DNA from: Bacillota bacterium
GTDB lineage: Bacteria > Bacillota_A > Clostridia > Peptostreptococcales > Anaerovoracaceae
Direction of reading: 5' to 3'
Length of the DNA: 20,473 nt
NCBI GenBank assembly: GCA_017437925.1
Contig: JAFRWQ010000200.1
Location: forward strand, 1-20,473
Shown here: positions 6,324 through 14,421 of the stretch, one piece after another
Position numbering within the stretch: position 1 is the stretch's first letter
Layout: each line of letters begins with the position of its first letter
Notes under the pieces: generated by a model
Databases searched by the model: none
Told to the model about the DNA's origin: nothing
Seen by the model: only the letters and a program-made list of their open reading frames with translations
Position numbers and translations under genes: made by a program

Positions 6324-6893
6324 TTAAAGGATCCAGGCCTTTTTTATGCACCAGAGGGCGGCCTGTACGCCTCCTTTGCAGCCCGAAGCGTCGCCCGCCT
6401 TTACGGCCTCGTGATGCCTGAAGAGGCGGGGCCAGGTGGAGACTATGAGCTCTCTCAGCTCGGGGTAAAAGGGGCTTAAGACGGCTTTTTGGGCGGTAAG
6501 GCCTCTTGCCTTCAGCTCTTCAGCGATGGCTTTTTCTTCTGCGGGACTTTCGCAGAGGGGTCTGAGCTGCATTATCCCTGTCCAGTCGGCGGCGTCGAAG
6601 AATACGGCCTGATCTCTTGGAACTTCAAGGCTCAGGCAGTCTTCCCGAAGGGTCCCTCCCTCGATATTATAGCCGTCGGCGAAGGCCCAGTAGGGAAAGA
6701 CCGCCCCTTCGGGAGGGGGCAGGAGCTTCGCGGCCTCTTTAACGAACCAGCCGTAGTTGTGAAGGAATAAAGCCGAGGCGTCGCCGTACTTGGCCGCGAC
6801 GAACTCGGGCCTCGAAAAGCAGGCTCCCTCTTCTTCTATGATCCTGCGCACCCGGGGCTGCTGAAGGCTGTAAAGCTTTATCGTTCCGCTCAT
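6324..6893 (-). CDS. DUF3841 family protein (paralogue 1)
   Basis: 189 residues, soluble, function unknown. DUF3841 features seen: N-terminal IKLYSLQQPRVRRIIEEEG, then HNYGWFVKEAAKLL followed by PPPEGAVFPYWAFADG (about residues 47-77). After these come LSLEVPRDQAVFFDAADWTGIM (a strand-acid-tryptophan block), LSPFYPELRELIVSTWPRLF and a C-terminal VQAALWCIKKAWI. Start ATG 6893 has GGAGG 7 nt upstream and overlaps the stop of the preceding paralogue by 4 bp (ATGA); the frame's upstream extension is ignored. It is the last gene of the alkyltransferase-DUF3841-DUF3841 operon. No metal-binding or catalytic motif stands out. Confidence 0.8.
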   Translation of the reverse strand: MSGTIKLYSLQQPRVRRIIEEEGACFSRPEFVAAKYGDASALFLHNYGWFVKEAAKLLPPPEGAVFPYWAFADGYNIEGGTLREDCLSLEVPRDQAVFFDAADWTGIMQLRPLCESPAEEKAIAEELKARGLTAQKAVLSPFYPELRELIVSTWPRLFRHHEAVKAGDASGCKGGVQAALWCIKKAWIL

Positions 6894-7438
6894 TCGATGA
6901 CCTCCCTCACCCATTCGGAGCGTATCTCCCAGAGCAGGCCGTAGCGGGTGCCGGAAAAATCCGGGCCCACGAAGATGCGGTCCCAGCTGGCCATGATCCG
7001 CCGCTTTATTTCCGGATAAAAGCCGGACATGCAGGCTTTGGCGTCGCTTAAGCCCATTTTGTCCATCTCCTCGCGGTGGAGGCGGAGCTCTTCTTCGTCA
7101 AAGGACACATAGCGGTAGTCGAGGACCGCGCTCCAGCCCTCGACGCTGATGAGGGCCAGAGCTTCTTCGGGCGCTTCAAGCTCCAGTATGACCCCCTTCC
7201 CCTTGGGATAGCTGCCTCCGTCCTCAAGGGTGACCCATACCGGGTAGGAGGCGTCCGCGGGTTTTTCGATCCGCCTTGCCAAAGCCTCGGAAAGCCAGTC
7301 GTAGCATGGTATCATAAGCTTTTTAAGCTCCGGGGCCTCGCCGGCCGCATGCCGAGCGCTTGTTACGTAACGCCCGCTTTTATTCAATTCATCCAGGACC
7401 GCCCTGTGCTGGCGGGTCCTGACCCTGACATCTGCCAT
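6890..7438 (-). CDS. DUF3841-like protein (paralogue 2)
   Basis: 182 residues. It aligns by eye with the following gene: YDWLSEALARRI..PADASYPVWVTLEDG, VILELEAPEEALALISVEGWSAVLD, LSDAKACMSGFYPEIKRRIM followed by ASWDRIF, and a C-terminal LLWEIRSEWV. The order and the W/Y positions match, although identity is low, so the pair is an old tandem duplication. The N terminus (ADVRVRTRQHRAVLDELNKSG) is more basic and replaces the LYSLQQ block. ATG 7438 is chosen, with GGAG 7 nt upstream; the longer frame to 7483 would overlap the alkyltransferase stop. Function unknown; operon partner of an alkyltransferase, so a DNA-damage link is only speculative. Confidence 0.72.
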   Translation of the reverse strand: MADVRVRTRQHRAVLDELNKSGRYVTSARHAAGEAPELKKLMIPCYDWLSEALARRIEKPADASYPVWVTLEDGGSYPKGKGVILELEAPEEALALISVEGWSAVLDYRYVSFDEEELRLHREEMDKMGLSDAKACMSGFYPEIKRRIMASWDRIFVGPDFSGTRYGLLWEIRSEWVREVIE

Positions 7439-7479
7439 GTTGGGGCTCCTTTTTACTGAAAAAGCGCAGCGGCCCTGCC

Positions 7480-7788
7480 TCACAACTCCCAGCGGTGCTT
7501 CTTCATGTCCACCGCGCCGTCTTCGGTGAAGCTCACTCCCTCGGCCTCAAGCAGGCTCCTCTGCTCCCAAAAGCCGGGAGCCGTCCTTCCCCTGCTGTTC
7601 ACCACCCGGTGGCAGGGGTAATCGCCGTAAAATTCCGCCATGCCCAGGACCTTGCCCACCAGCCTGGCGTTCCTCTCCTTGCCGCAGAGCCTGGCTATCT
7701 GCCCGTAGGTCGCGACCTTGCCCTCGGGGATCTCCCCGACAGCCGACAGCACCTCGTATATGAAGCTTTCGTTCAGTTTAGCGGCCAT
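7480..7788 (-). CDS. small MGMT-type O6-alkylguanine DNA alkyltransferase
   Basis: 102 residues consisting only of the DNA-binding/active-site domain. Alkyltransferases flip out O6-alkylguanine and move the alkyl group to a Cys in one suicide reaction. Seen: FIYEVLSAVGEIPEGKVATY (winged-helix entry), GQIARLCG, ARLVGKVLGM (with the Arg finger region) and YPCHRVVNSRG (about residues 55-65) with the acceptor Cys. The Cys separates it from ATL proteins, which have Trp there, although its length is ATL-like. Start ATG 7788 follows GGAGG by 6 nt. First gene of the operon; 41 bp to the next gene. Confidence 0.88.
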   Translation of the reverse strand: MAAKLNESFIYEVLSAVGEIPEGKVATYGQIARLCGKERNARLVGKVLGMAEFYGDYPCHRVVNSRGRTAPGFWEQRSLLEAEGVSFTEDGAVDMKKHRWEL

Positions 7789-7844
7789 GCGGGACCTCCC
7801 TTTCATCCGGCTCAGAGCCCGCCTCATTTCATACCTTCACCCCG

Positions 7845-7873
7845 ATTATACCCCCTTGGGGCCGGAAAGGGCA
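7845..7873 (-). promoter_or_regulatory. probable promoter of the alkyltransferase-DUF3841 operon
   Basis: A perfect TATAAT on the minus strand (7845-7850) about 57 nt upstream of ATG 7788, with TGCCCT 17 nt further upstream as a poor -35. The spacer contains CCCCAAGGGG, a short palindrome. Confidence 0.45.
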
Positions 7874-7920
7874 GCAAATATAAACGTACGTAAAATAAAC
7901 ATATTTTGCCGCAGGCCTTA

Positions 7921-7929
7921 TGATATAAT
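7921..7929 (+). promoter_or_regulatory. extended -10 promoter element before the M42 peptidase gene
   Basis: TGATATAAT gives a TGn-extended perfect -10; no good -35 is seen 17 nt upstream. Transcription would begin near 7936, which excludes the in-frame ATG at 7933 and supports the start at 7972. Confidence 0.5.
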
Positions 7930-7971
7930 AAAATGACTATTTATGAGCGGCAAAGCCGCGGAAAGGACCAC

Positions 7972-9006
7972 ATGCTTCCCTTTAACGAAAATTACTGCCT
8001 TGATCAGCTCAAGGCCCTGTTGGCCATAGACAGCACCACCGGCCAGTACGAAGAGATCGAAAAATACATCCTTGACTTCTGCAAAGAACTGGGCTTTAAA
8101 GCCTACGGCTGCCGCAAGGGCGGAGTCATCGCTGAGCTGGGCGGAGAAGAGGACCCCATTGTCGTCACCGCCCATCTGGACGACATAGGCCTTATGGTGA
8201 GAAAAGTCAATCCCGACGGCACCCTCAAGGTCTGCAAGGTCGGAGGCCTTCGCGAAGCCTACGCCGTTATGGAGAACGTCAGGGTATACACCAGGAACGG
8301 CAAGGTCTACACCGGTTCCGTCTGCCGCTCCCCCGGTTCGGTCCACGTGGTCGACGGCGACATAGGCAACGCCCTGCCCGACTACGGCAAGAACGTGGTA
8401 GTGGTGCTGGACGAGCCGGTAAAGAGCGCCGAAGACGTGAGAGCTCTGGGAGTCGAGACCGGAGACATCATCGCCATCGAGCCCCGCTTCACCATGTCCA
8501 ACGGCTACATCAAGACCCGCTTCATAGACGATAAAGCCTGCGTCGCAGTGGTGCTCGCCTTCATGAAGTATCTTAAGGACACCGGCATCAAGCCCCGCCG
8601 CAAGATCTACGCCTACTTTGCCGCATATGAAGAGATAGGCCACGGCACCTCCTGGATACCCGAAGACACCTGCGATATCCTGGCCCTCGACATTGCCCCC
8701 ACCGGCCCGGACCAGAACTCCGACGAGCGCAAGGTCTCCGTCTTCGCAAAGGACGTGGTCTTCCCCTTCCACTGGGCGATGACCAACGAAGTAAGGCAGA
8801 CCGCCATCGAGGAAGGCGTAGACTGGGTCATGGACGTCTTCACCCCCAGCTACGGCACCGACGCCGAGGCTTCCATCAAGGCAGGCTACGACATCCGCCA
8901 CGCCGCCATAGGCCCGGGGACCTCCAACACTCACGGCTACGAAAGGACCCACATCGACGCCCTCAAGAACACCTACTGCCTCATGGCAGCCTATCTGCTG
9001 AAATAA
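7972..9006 (+). CDS. M42 family metallo-aminopeptidase
   Basis: 344 residues, cytoplasmic, the usual M42 length. These enzymes form large (often dodecameric) di-metal aminopeptidases that trim peptides. Metal-site motifs in order: TAHLDDIG (H68), RFIDDKAC (D186), YAAYEEIGHG in the form AAYEEIG (E220/E221), LALDIAP (D240) and NTHGYERTH (H321), all in the expected order and spacing. An in-frame ATG exists 39 nt upstream, but it lies at the -10 box and lacks an SD; ATG 7972 has AAAGGA 4 nt before it. It heads a plus-strand run with a gamma-glutamyltransferase-family gene 40 bp downstream, consistent with peptide scavenging (inferred). Confidence 0.9.
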   Translation: MLPFNENYCLDQLKALLAIDSTTGQYEEIEKYILDFCKELGFKAYGCRKGGVIAELGGEEDPIVVTAHLDDIGLMVRKVNPDGTLKVCKVGGLREAYAVMENVRVYTRNGKVYTGSVCRSPGSVHVVDGDIGNALPDYGKNVVVVLDEPVKSAEDVRALGVETGDIIAIEPRFTMSNGYIKTRFIDDKACVAVVLAFMKYLKDTGIKPRRKIYAYFAAYEEIGHGTSWIPEDTCDILALDIAPTGPDQNSDERKVSVFAKDVVFPFHWAMTNEVRQTAIEEGVDWVMDVFTPSYGTDAEASIKAGYDIRHAAIGPGTSNTHGYERTHIDALKNTYCLMAAYLLK

Positions 9007-9046
9007 AGACCGCCGTCACCCGCAGTTTAAAAAGAAAGGGGACCCT

Positions 9047-10654
<1,608 letters not shown>

Positions 10655-10672
10655 AGAAACAAGGAGAAAAAC

Positions 10673-11185
10673 ATGTCCAACCCCGTTATTAAAATAAAAG
10701 TAAGAAATTACGGCGAGATGACCGCGGAGCTTTATCCCGACATGGCTCCCAAGACCGTTGAGAACTTCCTGGGCCTCATAGAGCAGGGCTTTTTCGGCGG
10801 CAAGGTCTTTCACAGAGTCATCAAGGGCTTCATGATACAGGGAGGAGGCTTCACCGAGCAGTACGAGCAGATCAAGGCTCCTTCGATCAAGGGGGAGTTC
10901 GCCGCCAACGGCTTCAGGGGCAACAGCCTTAAGCACACCAGGGGAGTGCTCTCCATGGCAAGGACGAGCGACCCCAACTCGGCCAGCTCCCAGTTCTTCA
11001 TCATGCATCAGGACGCCCCCCATCTGGACGGCCAGTACGCCGGCTTCGGCAAGCTGACCGAAGGCTTCGACGTGCTTGACGCCATAGCCTCCTGCGCTAC
11101 GGGCCGCATGGGCTGGTACATGCAGGACGTTCCCGTCGAGCCTGTGGTCATCGAGTCGGTCGAGATCGTAAAAGAGGAGGAGTAG
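10673..11185 (+). CDS. cyclophilin-type peptidyl-prolyl cis-trans isomerase
   Basis: 170 residues, cytoplasmic (no signal peptide). Catalyses proline isomerisation in protein folding. Motifs: MAPKTVENFLGLIEQGFFGG, FHRVIKGFMIQGGG (with the catalytic Arg), GVLSMARTSDPNSASSQFFI and HLDGQYAGFGKLTEGFDVLD. The Trp that binds cyclosporin in eukaryotic enzymes is Gln/Tyr here, as is common in bacteria. It follows the GGT-like gene by 18 bp with AAGGAG as SD, and its last codons supply the SD of the aldo/keto reductase 3 bp downstream, so the genes are co-transcribed. Confidence 0.95.
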   Translation: MSNPVIKIKVRNYGEMTAELYPDMAPKTVENFLGLIEQGFFGGKVFHRVIKGFMIQGGGFTEQYEQIKAPSIKGEFAANGFRGNSLKHTRGVLSMARTSDPNSASSQFFIMHQDAPHLDGQYAGFGKLTEGFDVLDAIASCATGRMGWYMQDVPVEPVVIESVEIVKEEE

Positions 11186-11188
11186 ACC

Positions 11189-12385
11189 GTGTATTACAGC
11201 GATTTCAAGGGCCTTAAGCTCTCAAAGCTGGGCTTTGGGACCATGCGCCTTCCCCTTATGGAGGACGGAAAGACCATAGATCAGGCGAAGACCGAAGAGA
11301 TGGTAAAGTACGCCCTGGACCACGGGGTCAATTACTTCGATACCGCCTTCCCCTATCACGAGGGAAAGTCCGAACTGGTGGTGGGAGAAGCCCTGAGCAA
11401 GTATCCCAGAGAGAGCTTCTATCTGGCCGACAAGTACCCCGGCCACCAGATCGCCGAGAGCTACGACCCCGCCGACGTCTTCGAAAAGCAGCTCAAAAAG
11501 TGCAGGGTGGACTATTTCGACTTCTACCTGCTTCACAACGTCAACGAGCTCTGCGAGGACGTGTACAAGAGCCCCCGCTGGGGAATAATCGACTACTTCC
11601 TTGAGCAGAAGAGGCTGGGCCGCATAAAGCACCTGGGCTTCTCCAGCCATGCGGGTCTGGATATGCTCTCCGAATTCATCGATTACTGCCAGGGCGAGAT
11701 GGAGTTCTGCCAGATCCAGCTCAACTACCTCGACTGGACCCTCCAGGACGCGAAGAAAAAGGTGGCCCTGCTCAATGAGAAGAACATCCCCATCTGGGTC
11801 ATGGAGCCTGTGAGGGGAGGAAAGCTGGCAAAGCCCGGCGAAAAGGCCGAGGCCATGCTTAAAGAACTGGTCAGCGAAGACGAAGACCCGGCGAGGCTCG
11901 CCTTCAGATGGCTTCAGGCCGTCCCCGGAGTCACCGTTATACTCTCCGGCATGTCCGCCATGGACCAGATGGAAAAGAATGTGGATACCTTCAGCGAGGA
12001 GAGGCCCCTTGACGAAAAGCAGTTCGCCTCCATGCTCGAGGTCGCGGAGCTCTTTAAGGACTCCGTCCCCTGCACCGCCTGCCGCTACTGCTGCGAAGGC
12101 TGCCCCATGGGCATCAACATCCCCGAGCTCATCACCATGTACAACGAGATCAGGGTCGCCCCCCACTTCAACGTTGGCATGAGGATAGACGCCCTGCCCG
12201 ACGATAAGAAGCCCTCGGCCTGCATAGGCTGCGGCCAGTGCGCCGCGATCTGCCCCCAGAAGATAGACATACCCTCGGTGCTGGCAGACCTTACCGAGCG
12301 CCACGCGGGCATGAAGAGCTGGGCGGAGATCTGCAAAGAAAGGGCCGCCGCAGCCGCCGCTCTCGCCGCGAAAGAAGCTGAATAA
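11189..12385 (+). CDS. aldo/keto reductase with C-terminal ferredoxin-like 4Fe-4S domain
   Basis: 398 residues. The N-terminal (beta/alpha)8 reductase domain has the AKR tetrad: D51 and Y56 in YFDTAFPYHEGKSE, K82 in LADKYPG and H116 in DFYLLHNVN. GFGTMRLPL opens the barrel. The C-terminal domain carries Cys groups CTACRYCCEGCP (295-306) and CIGCGQCAAICP (345-356), enough for Fe-S binding, followed by a Lys/Ala-rich tail. Such fusions are frequent in anaerobes; substrates are unknown. Start is GTG 11189, 8 nt after GGAGG located in the cyclophilin stop region. Last gene of its run. Confidence 0.93.
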   Translation: MYYSDFKGLKLSKLGFGTMRLPLMEDGKTIDQAKTEEMVKYALDHGVNYFDTAFPYHEGKSELVVGEALSKYPRESFYLADKYPGHQIAESYDPADVFEKQLKKCRVDYFDFYLLHNVNELCEDVYKSPRWGIIDYFLEQKRLGRIKHLGFSSHAGLDMLSEFIDYCQGEMEFCQIQLNYLDWTLQDAKKKVALLNEKNIPIWVMEPVRGGKLAKPGEKAEAMLKELVSEDEDPARLAFRWLQAVPGVTVILSGMSAMDQMEKNVDTFSEERPLDEKQFASMLEVAELFKDSVPCTACRYCCEGCPMGINIPELITMYNEIRVAPHFNVGMRIDALPDDKKPSACIGCGQCAAICPQKIDIPSVLADLTERHAGMKSWAEICKERAAAAAALAAKEAE

Positions 12386-12401
12386 AAGCCTGAAAAAATG
12401 C

Positions 12402-12430
12402 TTGCATTCCGCCGCGAAGGCAAGTATAAT
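12402..12430 (+). promoter_or_regulatory. promoter of rpsF-ssb-rpsR
   Basis: TTGCAT, 17-nt spacer, TATAAT; about 72 nt of leader before the rpsF ATG after a start near 12437. Confidence 0.75.
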
Positions 12431-12436
12431 CGTAAG

Positions 12437-12482
12437 GCACTCGTCTCGGACGAGGCTCTCTGCCGCGGGGGAGAACCGCGGC
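12437..12482 (+). promoter_or_regulatory. structured rpsF leader, candidate S6:S18 autoregulatory site
   Basis: Two hairpins lie between promoter and SD: CTCGTC-TCG-GACGAG (12440-12454) and GCCGCGG-GGGAGAA-CCGCGGC (12462-12482). rpsF leaders in many bacteria carry an RNA bound by the S6:S18 complex for feedback control. I cannot confirm the exact conserved loop here, so the regulatory role is inferred from position and GC-rich folding. Confidence 0.4.
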
Positions 12483-12508
12483 CATCTAGACCAAAGGGAG
12501 GTTAGACA

Positions 12509-12796
12509 ATGAATAAGTACGAAGTTATGTTTATCCTCGATCCCGCTCTGGACGATGACAAGAAGGCAGCCGCCGTTGAAGCCGTCAAGGAAGTCATAGG
12601 CGCCGCCGGCGAAGTCACCGACGTCAACGAATGGGGTCTGAGAAAACTGGCTTATCCTATCCTCAAGAAGACCGAAGGCTACTACGTTGTAATGCAGTTC
12701 AACGCCGAGCCCGAGCTTCCCAGGGAGCTGGACAGAAGGCTCAGGATCAACGACAATTTCCTGAGACACATCATCGTCAATAAGGACGAAAAGTAA
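12509..12796 (+). CDS. rpsF: 30S ribosomal protein S6
   Basis: 95 residues, the normal length of Bacillota S6. Starts MNKYEVMFILDPALDDD, with INDNFLRHIIV near the C terminus and WGLRKLAYPILKKTEGYYV in the centre, all diagnostic. S6 binds S18 on the 30S platform, and its gene heads the conserved rpsF-ssb-rpsR cluster. SD AAAGGGAGG precedes ATG. Twelve bp separate it from ssb. Confidence 0.98.
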   Translation: MNKYEVMFILDPALDDDKKAAAVEAVKEVIGAAGEVTDVNEWGLRKLAYPILKKTEGYYVVMQFNAEPELPRELDRRLRINDNFLRHIIVNKDEK

Positions 12797-12808
12797 AGGC
12801 GGTCTGTC

Positions 12809-13246
12809 ATGAATCAGGTACAATTGGTCGGAAGACTCACAAAGGATCCCCAGGTAAGCTACAGCGCTTCCACCCAGAATGCCGTTGCCCGCTTCACCGT
12901 GGCCATCGACAGGGCTCCTGACAGGAACGGCAACAGGCAGGCCGATTTCATAGGCTGCGTCTGCTTCGGCAAGACTGCCGAGTTCGTCGAGAAGTACTTC
13001 ACCAAGGGCAAGCCCATCGCTCTCACCGGCAGGATCCAGACCGGAAGCTACGAGAAGAACGGCCAGAAGATCTTCACCACCGACGTGGTGGCCGACAGAG
13101 TCGAATTCGTGCCCGGGGATACCTCGGCAAACGGTTCAGGCTCCTCCTTCGGCGGCGCCCAGCAGGGCTCCAATGAGGGCAATAAGCAGGGCGGCTTCGA
13201 AGAGCTGGGCGGCGAACTGATACCCGATGACGACATTCCCTTCTAA
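12809..13246 (+). CDS. ssb: single-stranded DNA-binding protein
   Basis: 145 residues. The N-terminal OB fold begins [19 protein letters not shown], with [32 protein letters not shown] and [17 protein letters not shown] Gly/Ser/Asn-rich linker (about residues 108-130) leads to the acidic tip DDDIPF that recruits replication and repair partners. Coats ssDNA as a tetramer. Located between rpsF and rpsR as is standard in Bacillota. Confidence 0.98.
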   Translation: MNQVQLVGRLTKDPQVSYSASTQNAVARFTVAIDRAPDRNGNRQADFIGCVCFGKTAEFVEKYFTKGKPIALTGRIQTGSYEKNGQKIFTTDVVADRVEFVPGDTSANGSGSSFGGAQQGSNEGNKQGGFEELGGELIPDDDIPF

Positions 13247-13272
13247 ATCAGAGACAGGAGGATAAGCATTCA

Positions 13273-13527
13273 ATGGAAAGAGATAATTTCAAGAAGAAGA
13301 GCTACAGCGGCGGCATGCACAGGAAGAAGGTCTGCCAGTTCTGCGCGGACAAGACCGTCGTCGTTGATTACAAGGACGTTGATACTCTCAAGAAGTACAT
13401 CACCGAGAGAGGCAAGATCCTTCCCAGAAGGGTCACCGGAGCCTGCTCCATGCACCAGAGAGCCATCACCACCGCGATCAAGAGAGCAAGGACCGTTGCT
13501 CTGCTCCCCTTCGACGCGGATCTGTAA
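13273..13527 (+). CDS. rpsR: 30S ribosomal protein S18
   Basis: 84 residues, very basic. Contains [38 protein letters not shown] and [16 protein letters not shown], which are diagnostic. The two Cys of CxxC at the N terminus make it the zinc-type (C+) S18 variant or at least retain half of that site. Pairs with S6 on the 30S platform. The operon ends in a strong terminator 17 bp later. Confidence 0.98.
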   Translation: MERDNFKKKSYSGGMHRKKVCQFCADKTVVVDYKDVDTLKKYITERGKILPRRVTGACSMHQRAITTAIKRARTVALLPFDADL

Positions 13528-13543
13528 AGCTTAAGACCCAATG

Positions 13544-13573
13544 CCGGAGCCCGAGAGGGCTCCGGTTTTTTTT
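13544..13573 (+). terminator. rho-independent terminator of rpsF-ssb-rpsR
   Basis: CCGGAGCCC-GAGA-GGGCTCCGG, a perfect 9-bp stem, followed by eight T. Confidence 0.95.
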
Positions 13574-13618
13574 ATAAAAAGACTGCATTATGTCCGGATC
13601 TTACACAAATAACCGTTC

Positions 13619-13647
13619 TTGCGCGGCGCAGTCTCAAAAGATATAAT
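13619..13647 (+). promoter_or_regulatory. promoter of the glutathione peroxidase gene
   Basis: TTGCGC, 17-nt spacer, TATAAT. The leader contains TGCCGGA-GCAT-TCCGGCA (13672-13689), a 7-bp hairpin ending just before the SD GAAAGGAG. Confidence 0.7.
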
Positions 13648-13703
13648 AAATCGTACGATATATCAACAAATTGCCGGAGCATTCCGGCAGGAAAGGAGTC
13701 TCA

Positions 13704-14243
13704 ATGTCCATATACGGATTCAGCGCCAGGACCATAGAAGGCGCCGAAAAGTCCTTTGAGGACTACAGAGGCAAGGTCCTGCTGATCGTCAACGTGGCCA
13801 GCAAGTGAGGGTTCACGGGACAGTACAAGGGCCTGGAGGGTCTCTACGAAAAATACAAAGAGCAGGGCTTTGAAGTTTTAGGATTTCCCTGCAATCAGTT
13901 CGGCGGGCAGGAGCCCGGCACCAACGAGGAGGTAAAGAGCTTCTGTACCGGTAATTACAACGTTACTTTCCAGATGTTCGAGAAGACCGACGTCAGAGGC
14001 GAGACCGCCCATCCGCTCTACAAGGAGCTTGAAAAGCAGCAGCCCTTCAAAGGCTTCGAGGGCTTAAAGGGCAAGGCCATAGAGAGCCTGCTCAAATCAA
14101 GATCTCCCGAGTTCTGGGAGGACGACGGAGTCAAGTGGAACTTCACCAAGTTCCTGGTCGACAGGGAAGGAAACGCCGTCGCCCGCTTCGAGCCCAACGT
14201 CGGGCCCGAAAAGCTGGGGGCCCAGATCGAAAAGTATCTCTAA
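13704..14243 (+). CDS. glutathione peroxidase, probable selenoprotein (in-frame TGA = Sec35)
   Basis: 179 residues if the TGA at 13806-13808 is read as selenocysteine. Reduces hydroperoxides using thiols. The frame is continuous from ATG 13704 (AAAGGAG 7 nt upstream) to TAA 14243, with only this TGA. It falls exactly at the catalytic position: NVASK-U-GFTGQYKGLEGLY, where relatives have NVAS(K/Q)-C/U-GxT. The rest of the catalytic tetrad is present: Q69 in FPCNQFGGQEPG, and W145-N146 in WNFTKFLVDREG. Both sides of the TGA match the family well, which argues against decay or a frameshift. A modest stem-loop follows the TGA. Standard gene calling would miss residues 1-35 or report only a fragment from an internal ATG. 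Needs selA/B/C/D elsewhere in the genome; a C-to-A nonsense change of a Cys codon is the alternative. Confidence 0.88.
13806..13844 (+). promoter_or_regulatory. UGA codon and candidate bacterial SECIS hairpin
   Basis: After TGA (13806-13808), GGGACAG (13817-13823) can pair with CTG (13833-13835) and TCTC (13841-13844), leaving a 9-nt loop TACAAGGGC and a 5-nt bulge. The loop starts 15 nt after the TGA, near the distance expected for SelB-binding hairpins. The fold was drawn by eye and is weak. Confidence 0.4.
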
Positions 14244-14266
14244 GCTTTAAATCCAAGCGCTTTCGG

Positions 14267-14298
14267 GGACTCGGCCCAAGGCCGGGTCCTTCGTCTTT
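14267..14298 (+). terminator. terminator after the glutathione peroxidase gene
   Basis: GGACTCGGCC-CAA-GGCCGGGTCC forms a 10-bp stem (one T-G pair), followed by the T-rich but interrupted TTCGTCTTT. Confidence 0.7.
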
Positions 14299-14342
14299 GC
14301 GGGAAAAGGCGCAATTGTCTGAATGACGGACACTTATTGCTG

Positions 14343-14371
14343 TTGAAATCCGCCCCGATTTTATATATCCT
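14343..14371 (+). promoter_or_regulatory. probable promoter of prmA
   Basis: TTGAAA, 17-nt spacer, TATCCT; about 45 nt of leader follows, with a GC-rich segment and only a weak SD (AAAAGAAAG) before ATG 14422. Confidence 0.5.
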
Positions 14372-14421
14372 CTGTTGGGGCGGGTCCCGCTCCCGGGTTC
14401 AAGCAAAAGAAAAGAAAGACC

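Noticed and set aside
6104..6421. Plus-strand Arg/Pro-rich 105-codon frame
   Set aside because: Runs through the tRNA leader insert and into the complement of the DUF3841 gene, has no SD and resembles no protein.
7918..8952. 344-codon minus-strand open frame
   Set aside because: Complement of the M42 peptidase gene; no family motif and Gly/Val/Asp-rich composition.
11222..12823. 533-codon minus-strand open frame
   Set aside because: Antisense to the aldo/keto reductase and rpsF, which have clear motifs and SDs. The translation is low-complexity Leu/Val/Gly/Asp-rich, typical of the complement of GC-rich genes.
13974..14243. 89-codon gene starting at an internal ATG of the peroxidase
   Set aside because: It is the C-terminal half of the glutathione peroxidase. 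The frame extends upstream through the TGA to a proper SD and ATG at 13704.
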